Source: Planctomycetaceae bacterium
GTDB taxonomy: Bacteria; Planctomycetota; Planctomycetia; Pirellulales; Pirellulaceae
NCBI GenBank assembly: GCA_007129635.1
Contig: SKVE01000448.1
Span: forward strand, 1-10,350
Direction: 5' to 3'
Length of the DNA stretch: 10,350 nucleotides
The number at the start of each line of letters is the position of its first letter. Position 1 is the first letter of the stretch. A program made the translations under genes and the position numbers. The notes under the pieces are model-generated. The model made no database searches. It had not been told where the DNA came from and was given only the letters and a program-made list of their open reading frames with translations. Below are positions 1 through 5,700 of the stretch, piece after piece.

Positions 1-1350
1 GCAACCTGGCCGGAATCTTTGTTCGCGCCGTTCGCCATGTATGGCAAAGGATGGTCGCACTGGAAGAACCGTCAGTACGATCAGGCGATCCCGTCGTTTT
101 CCAATCTGATCGCCGATCATCCCGAACACGAGCTGATCGCCGATGCTCTTTATGGTCGAGCCATCAGCCGTCGGCAGGCGGGACAGTTCCAAGAAGCGAT
201 CCAGGATCTGGACGCCTACTTGGAAACCGAACCCGACTTGCCGAACCGATCGGACGCGTTGTACGAGCGGGGGTTGGCTCAAGTGGCGTCATCACAATGG
301 TCCGCAGCCGTATCGACGCTGCAGCAGTTGCTACAGGCGAACGCCGACTACACCCACCGCGACAAGGTGATGTACGAGATCGCGTGGGCATACCGATCGA
401 TGGAAGACCAGACGCAGCAGACCGAAGCCTTGCCCTGGTTCCGCCGCCTGACCGAAGAAACGCCGGACAGTCCGCTGGCAGCCGAATCCTGGTTCCATGT
501 CGGGGAATCGCAATACGACCAGCAACAATACGACCAGGCTGCGGCGTCCTACTCGGCCGCCAAGGCCGGCGGCGCCCAGGGGGAATTGGCGGAAAAGGTC
601 CTTTACAAACTGGGGTGGTCGCACTTCCAGCAACGTGACTACGAGCAGGCCCTGGCCGAATTCACCGCCCAGGCCGATGCTCATCCCTCCGGGGCTTTGG
701 CTGCCGATGCCGCGCTGATGAAAGCCGAATGCCTTTTCCGTCTGGAGGACTATCGCCGGGCGTTGGCGGCCTACGAGGCGCTGCAAGAGATCGAATTGTC
801 GTCGCCCCAATTCTCTGCTTTGGCATTGCTGCACGGTGGCCAGTCGGCTGCGCAGATGAAGGAGTGGAACAAAGCGGTTTCGTTTTTCGAGAGTCTCTTG
901 AGTCGATACGACCAATCGCCCTATGTGCCGGAGGCCCGGTACGAACTGGCGTTCGCTCAACAGAATCTGGGTGACGAAAAATCCGCGATGCAGAACTTTA
1001 CCCTGGCTGCGGAAAGCTCGCGAGAATCGTTGGGAGCCCGAGCCCGATTTATGATCGGCGAATTGCACTTCGCTCGCAAGGATTACCGTGCGGCGATCCG
1101 GGAATTCCAGCGAGTGATGTTTGGGTTCGGCGGCGACGCGGCTACCGACGAGATCAAACCTTGGCAGGCCAAGGCCGCCTTCGAAGCGGCTCGGTGCTCG
1201 GAAGTCCAGATCCAAGACGCGGCGGCGACCGACCGTCCCGGTCTGATCGCCGATGCGCGAAGATTCTACCAGTACGTCGTCGAGAAGCATCCTGAACACG
1301 AACTCGCTGCCCAAGCGAAGTCGCGGTTGCAGGTGCTCTCCAAACTGTAA
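1..1350 (+). CDS. TPR-repeat protein, 5' end missing
   Basis: The frame is open from the first base (codons begin at base 1) and ends at TAA 1348-1350, so at least 449 C-terminal residues are present and the true start lies upstream; the TTG at 19 and ATG at 37 are probably internal. Seen: about eleven helix-pair units of 34-39 residues, starting near bases 34, 136, 247, 364, 478, 589, 700, 811, 922, 1030 and 1162, with TPR-like patterns such as ALYGRAISRRQAGQFQEAI and VLYKLGWSHFQQRDYEQAL, often followed by a Pro-containing turn (ADHPEH, EKHPEH). No catalytic motif or membrane helix is visible in this part. TPR solenoids are protein-binding scaffolds. The gene sits 32 nt before the ExbB-like gene, so the product probably serves the same envelope machine, as CpoB/YbgF does in Tol-Pal; that role is inferred from context. 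A secretion signal, if any, would be in the missing part. The TPR call is secure and the exact role unknown. Confidence 0.9.
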   Translation, partial: ATWPESLFAPFAMYGKGWSHWKNRQYDQAIPSFSNLIADHPEHELIADALYGRAISRRQAGQFQEAIQDLDAYLETEPDLPNRSDALYERGLAQVASSQWSAAVSTLQQLLQANADYTHRDKVMYEIAWAYRSMEDQTQQTEALPWFRRLTEETPDSPLAAESWFHVGESQYDQQQYDQAAASYSAAKAGGAQGELAEKVLYKLGWSHFQQRDYEQALAEFTAQADAHPSGALAADAALMKAECLFRLEDYRRALAAYEALQEIELSSPQFSALALLHGGQSAAQMKEWNKAVSFFESLLSRYDQSPYVPEARYELAFAQQNLGDEKSAMQNFTLAAESSRESLGARARFMIGELHFARKDYRAAIREFQRVMFGFGGDAATDEIKPWQAKAAFEAARCSEVQIQDAAATDRPGLIADARRFYQYVVEKHPEHELAAQAKSRLQVLSKL

Positions 1351-1382
1351 CGCCTTCCCTCCGTCCATAAGGCCCTCGGTTC

Positions 1383-2354
1383 ATGCTGCTTCCGCCATCT
1401 CTCGACACGCACCAAAGAACGGTTGCCTTTTGCGGGCTGGCGGTCATCCTGACAGCCGCGTTGGTAAGCCTGTACGTGACCACGCCCGCCCGACTGGCCG
1501 CCCAGGACGACCCAGGTCCCTCGGGGCAAATCGCCGACGATGGGGACTTCGATCCTCAAGCCTTCGACCAACCGCTGGATCAGGACGAATCACCCGCGAC
1601 GATCGGCCAGACGTTGGAAGGCATCAACATCTTTGCCCTGATCGTCAAAGGCGGCTGGTTCATGCTGCCGATCTTGATGATGTCGCTGCTGGTGGTCACG
1701 TTCACCATCGAGCGGTTCATCGCGCTGCGCGAGGACAAGACCGTTCCGCGTGAGCTGATTTCTGATCTGGGCCAGTTGGGCGGCAATCAGGGCGGGTTCG
1801 ACCCTCGGCAGGCCTACCGGCTGTGCCAGCAGTTTCCGTCGACCGCGTCGAACGTGATCCGCGCGATGCTGTTGAAAGTCGGGCGACCGCATTCGGAGGT
1901 CGAGCACGCGGTTGCCGAGGCCAGCGAACGCGAAGCGGAACGGATGTACGCCAACGTGCGCTGGTTGAACCTGGCCGCTGCCATCACGCCGCTGTTGGGG
2001 CTGATGGGGACCGTGTGGGGCATGATCCGAGCGTTTCATGATACCACGCAATTGGCCCCCGGGCAGAACAAAGCCGATTATCTGGCCGAAGGCATCTATG
2101 TGGCGTTGGTGACCACCTTGAGCGGGCTGGCCGTCGCGATCCCCGCCGCCATCCTGGCTCACTACTTCGAAGGACGCATCACCACCATGTTCCATCGGAT
2201 CGATGAACTGCTGTTCAACCTGTTGCCCCAGGTCGAACGCTACGAGGGCCGAGTGCGGTTCAGCCACCAATCGCACGAACCATCCGAAGGGCCGCCGCCG
2301 ATCGCCACCCAACCCCCGCCACCTGCCCGTCCCGCCTCGGCGGCGGCCAATTGA
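1383..2354 (+). CDS. MotA/TolQ/ExbB-family proton channel protein
   Basis: Inner-membrane subunit of a proton-driven motor that, with its ExbD/TolR partner, uses the proton gradient to move a periplasm-spanning protein. The protein has 323 residues, longer than the roughly 230-245 of E. coli TolQ and ExbB. Residues 13-41 form a signal-peptide-like segment ending near LAAQD, followed by an acidic linker (42-75). Core helices lie at about 91-114, 197-216 and 237-261. The family signature is clear: TPLLGLMGTVWGMIRAF (202-218), with T210 matching the channel Thr of ExbB TM2, and ALVTTLSGLAVAIPA (241-255), with T245 matching that of TM3. Cleavage of a signal peptide would leave the N-terminus outside, which is the normal ExbB topology. 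The C-terminal tail (about 299-323) is rich in Pro and Ala and should be cytoplasmic. The Shine-Dalgarno is weak (TAAGG at 1368-1372). ExbB and TolQ cannot be told apart from this sequence, so no symbol is given. Confidence 0.95.
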   Translation: MLLPPSLDTHQRTVAFCGLAVILTAALVSLYVTTPARLAAQDDPGPSGQIADDGDFDPQAFDQPLDQDESPATIGQTLEGINIFALIVKGGWFMLPILMMSLLVVTFTIERFIALREDKTVPRELISDLGQLGGNQGGFDPRQAYRLCQQFPSTASNVIRAMLLKVGRPHSEVEHAVAEASEREAERMYANVRWLNLAAAITPLLGLMGTVWGMIRAFHDTTQLAPGQNKADYLAEGIYVALVTTLSGLAVAIPAAILAHYFEGRITTMFHRIDELLFNLLPQVERYEGRVRFSHQSHEPSEGPPPIATQPPPPARPASAAAN

Positions 2355-2372
2355 ACGGAGGCTCGTGCGACA

Positions 2373-2792
2373 ATGGCAGTCAAAATCAAACGCGGACAAG
2401 CGCTGGGTACGTTGAGTCTCACTCCGTTGATCGACGTGGTATTCCTGCTGCTGATCTTCTTCCTGGTCGCAACCCGGTTCGCTCAGGAGGACCGCGAATT
2501 GGATGTGGTGTTGCCGTCGGCCAGCGAGGCTCGGCCGCTGATCGTGCAACCCCGTGAGCTGTTCGTCAATATCGATCATCAAGGCAACTACTTCATCGAT
2601 GGCAAGACGTTGAACGGTGAGGAGGTCGAAGCCGTGTTGCGGCAGGCCGTGGCCAACAATCCAGTCAACCAATCGGTCATTATCCGAGCGGACAAGCGTG
2701 TGCAACTGGATTACGCAGTGTTGGTCATGAACCTGTGCAACAAGGTGGGAATCCTGGACTATAAACTGACGATCGACGGCGAGAACCGCTGA
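2373..2792 (+). CDS. ExbD/TolR-family biopolymer transport protein
   Basis: Partner of the upstream proton channel. The protein has 139 residues, normal for ExbD/TolR. A short basic cytoplasmic N-terminus (MAVKIKRGQ) leads into one helix at about 15-34 with the family motif LTPLIDVVFLLLIFFLV. D21 is in the position of the protonatable Asp that drives the motor (D25 in E. coli ExbD, D23 in TolR). The remaining roughly 100 residues are the periplasmic domain, including the characteristic VIIRADKRVQLDYAVLVMN stretch (102-120). The start is supported by CGGAGG at 2356-2361, 11 nt ahead of the ATG, and lies 18 nt after the ExbB-like stop. Only one ExbD-type gene is seen, followed directly by the giant membrane protein gene. 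Cargo (iron complexes, polymer, cell-envelope force) cannot be read from the sequence. Confidence 0.95.
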   Translation: MAVKIKRGQALGTLSLTPLIDVVFLLLIFFLVATRFAQEDRELDVVLPSASEARPLIVQPRELFVNIDHQGNYFIDGKTLNGEEVEAVLRQAVANNPVNQSVIIRADKRVQLDYAVLVMNLCNKVGILDYKLTIDGENR

Positions 2793-2796
2793 GATG
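2790..2796 (+). promoter_or_regulatory. Stop/start junction, likely translational coupling
   Basis: The ExbD stop TGA (2790-2792) and the next ATG (2794-2796) are separated by one base (TGAGATG). A Shine-Dalgarno for the giant gene would have to lie inside the end of the ExbD gene; GACGGCGAG at 2775-2783 is a weak candidate. This spacing suggests that ribosomes ending on ExbD re-initiate on the giant protein, tying the output of the two. The geometry is seen; the coupling is inferred. Confidence 0.6.
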
Positions 2797-5700
2797 GCGA
2801 AAACCCGACGAATCATCCGCAAGCGAAAATTACCGACCCGCCCGTCGTTCGACGACCAGCTCTGGCCGGTGCTGCTGGCCTTGTGCGTCCTGTCGGGTTT
2901 CCTAATGGGGTCCGTGCTGGTGCGACTGGAGGTCGACGATCCCCATTGGCAGACCAAGGCGGCGGCCTGGATCGCGCTGATCGTGATCGGGACGGCTGGC
3001 ATCGCAACAGCACTGTGGCGATTGGACCATCGCCGGTTCCGACGCAGCATGCAACTGGCGATCCTGCTGGGGCTGTTCCTGCACGCGGTGTTCCTGGTGG
3101 CCACGCTGGATTGGTGGGTGTTCTCGCGATTCCAGGAATTTGCGATGCAGCGCGACTTGGCGGAGAGTCGGCAACAGGTCACGGTCCCCGACTATGTCGA
3201 AATACCGCGCCCCGAACAACGGCGTCCGGACTTCGAACAACCCGTGCCGGTGCCAAGCCCGCAGCCCGAATTGCATGGCGAGCCGATGGTGCGTCGGGAA
3301 GTCGAGGATCCGCAATTGGTCGCACCCGACCCCAGCTCGGTTCCCGAATCGGAAACGGATCCGCGTCCCAGCGAGATCCGCCGGGAACAGATCGCCGAGA
3401 CGACACCGCGGCACAGCGACCATCGCTCGCAGTGGAGCCGACGCATGAGCGATGTGCGGCCGACGTTGCCCAGCAGCCAGGCGATCGAAGCACCCGATCG
3501 CCCGACTCCCTCACGATCCGTCGAAATGCAGGCTCGCGAGAGCACGCCCCAACGGCAACCGACCGAGGCACAATTGGCGGCTCGCCAGCCGGTCACGCAA
3601 CCGTCGGCAGCGACTCCGAGTGCGGACCTGCAGATGTCGCGACGTGTTGACCAGCCTGCCGCCGAAGCTCAGGAATCGGCGACTCCGACCTTTCGGCGGC
3701 AGGTGACTCAGCCGCTAGCCACCCCTCGCACGGTCACCGATCTGGCAGATCAGCCGGCCGTTTCTCAGGCCACCAGCGACCAGCAATTGCAGCCCAGCAC
3801 GACCTTGGCCAGACGCCAGGCGACCGCCGCGCCCGAGCCTGCCTCGACGCGCGCCGAACCGGTCCCTGACACGCCCAGCGACGTGCCGCCGGAGCCTCGG
3901 TCGCGTCAGGCGCCGGCCGCGTCACGCCCGGAAATCGCCCAGACTCCCACCGCGATCCCCAACCAACGAACTCGCGTCACCCCGCGCACCGAAACGGCGA
4001 CGGCCGCCAGCCGCATAACGCCCTCGGAAGCACCATCGATGCAAGTGGCCGAATTGCCCGATCCAGCCCCGGCTACGACCGAAGCCACCGAACTCAGCAG
4101 TCCGCTGGCCCAGCCGGAGCCTCGCGATGCGCCGCTCGATCGCCAGAGCCCGGCGACCGATGCGATCGCAGCAGCTCGCTCGGTCCCGTCGCCACCGGTC
4201 GATACATCAGCGGCCGTAACGCCGCTCACCGCACCGACTCGTACCACACCGCTGGCCGAACCGGCCGAGTTGACGCCCCAGGCCAGCACTCCTGCTACGA
4301 CGCCGCGCCGGCCGATGACGGTATCGAACCCCGTGGCGGGAACCGAGGTTCCGACTTCGGAACGGCCGACGATCGCGGCCGCAGATAGCGATCGGGCAGC
4401 CGCCGATCCGGTACCCAGCCGGATCGAGTCCAGCCGCCAAACGCCACTCAGCTCGGCTCCGGCAGCCGCAGACGCCACCGCAGTCGCCGGGCTGCCAACA
4501 CCTGAGAGCAGCCAGCAGCCGTCTGCCGAAACACCGGCAGCCACCCGTTTGCCTCGCGCCCCGGAAGCTCCTGAAATCGCTCAAGCGACCGTCAGCGCGC
4601 CGGTTCGACGCCAATCCACGTCCGCCCAGCCCAATGCCGCGACCGTCCAGGCCGACATTCCTACCAACCTGGCCGTCAACCAAGCGCCCAGCGATCAGCC
4701 GCGACCGTCGTCCGCGACCATCGCACGGCAACCGCTGGACCGGCCTCAAGCGCCGCGCAGCCAGCAACCGCTTCCATCGCAGATCGCCGCCACGACCACT
4801 CAAATCGCGCGTCCGTCACCACCGCGTATCCAGACCACCGCCACGCCCAGCGTGAGCCCGGCGGCCGAGCCATCACCGCGACCGGCTCGCGCTACCCTGA
4901 CCTCGCCGCTCGCCGCATCGCCGACCGAGGTCGAGAGTCCTGCGGTCGCCACGACGGATCGAGGCGCTGGCGAACCGACGGCCCAACCGGCTCGGATGGC
5001 CCTTTCCCGATCGATGGCCGGCACGGCCGGCGTCGGCGCGGGCCGCAACCTGGACCGCGCTCGGCCTGCCGAAGATAGCCCTTCGATGACCGCCTCGGCC
5101 TCCGCACGCCGAGCGGAACCCATGCAGGATTCTCCGCAAGGTCCCGCGCTTTCCCCCGCAGCCCGGACGCTGGTCCGACGGTCGTTCGCTGGCGATACGG
5201 CTCCGAGCGCTTCGCTGCCCGCAGACGCAATCGCCGCCACGGCCACCGCCACGGCCGCCGATCGACCGGCGGAACTGGCTGCCAGCGCCAGCGCAGTCCA
5301 GCGGCCCCGTGATGCGCGGGCTAACGAGGGCCCCACCACCGCCGATCGCGGCACAACCGAAGTCGATCTGGGTGTCACGCAAATCGTCTCCGAAGGCCAG
5401 ATCGGTCGCGCCAGCGGAGGAGGGCAGCCGCAGTTGAGTTTCGAAATCGACGCGCCGCAACTGGCTCGCTCCGAGCGAGTCGGTGGGGCGCCGCTGGCAG
5501 CGCTGGCCGAACCGACCGTGGTCGACGTGCCCACGGCTCCGCTCAGCCCAGGAGGTGGACAGCCACCGGTGCCGCAGACCGAGTTACCGCCGACAGCCGT
5601 TGTCCGGACCGATCCCGGTGGTGGCCAGCCCATCTCGGGCGGACCGTCACGAGCGAACGAAACAGGACCGCCCGTCGAGGTCAGCATGGCCGTGCGTGTC

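Noticed and set aside
19..1350. TTG at 19 as the true start of the TPR gene
   Set aside because: The frame is open to base 1 and residues before it continue smoothly; no ribosome site can be judged, so the gene is treated as truncated by the window.
331..1368. 345-codon antisense open frame opposite the TPR gene
   Set aside because: Shadow of the TPR gene in GC-rich DNA; no family likeness and no plausible ribosome site.
1590..3182. 530-codon open frame on the - strand across the ExbB, ExbD and giant genes
   Set aside because: It lies opposite three well-supported genes, shows no recognisable domain, and is rich in Arg/Gln/His as expected from the reverse of GC-rich coding DNA.
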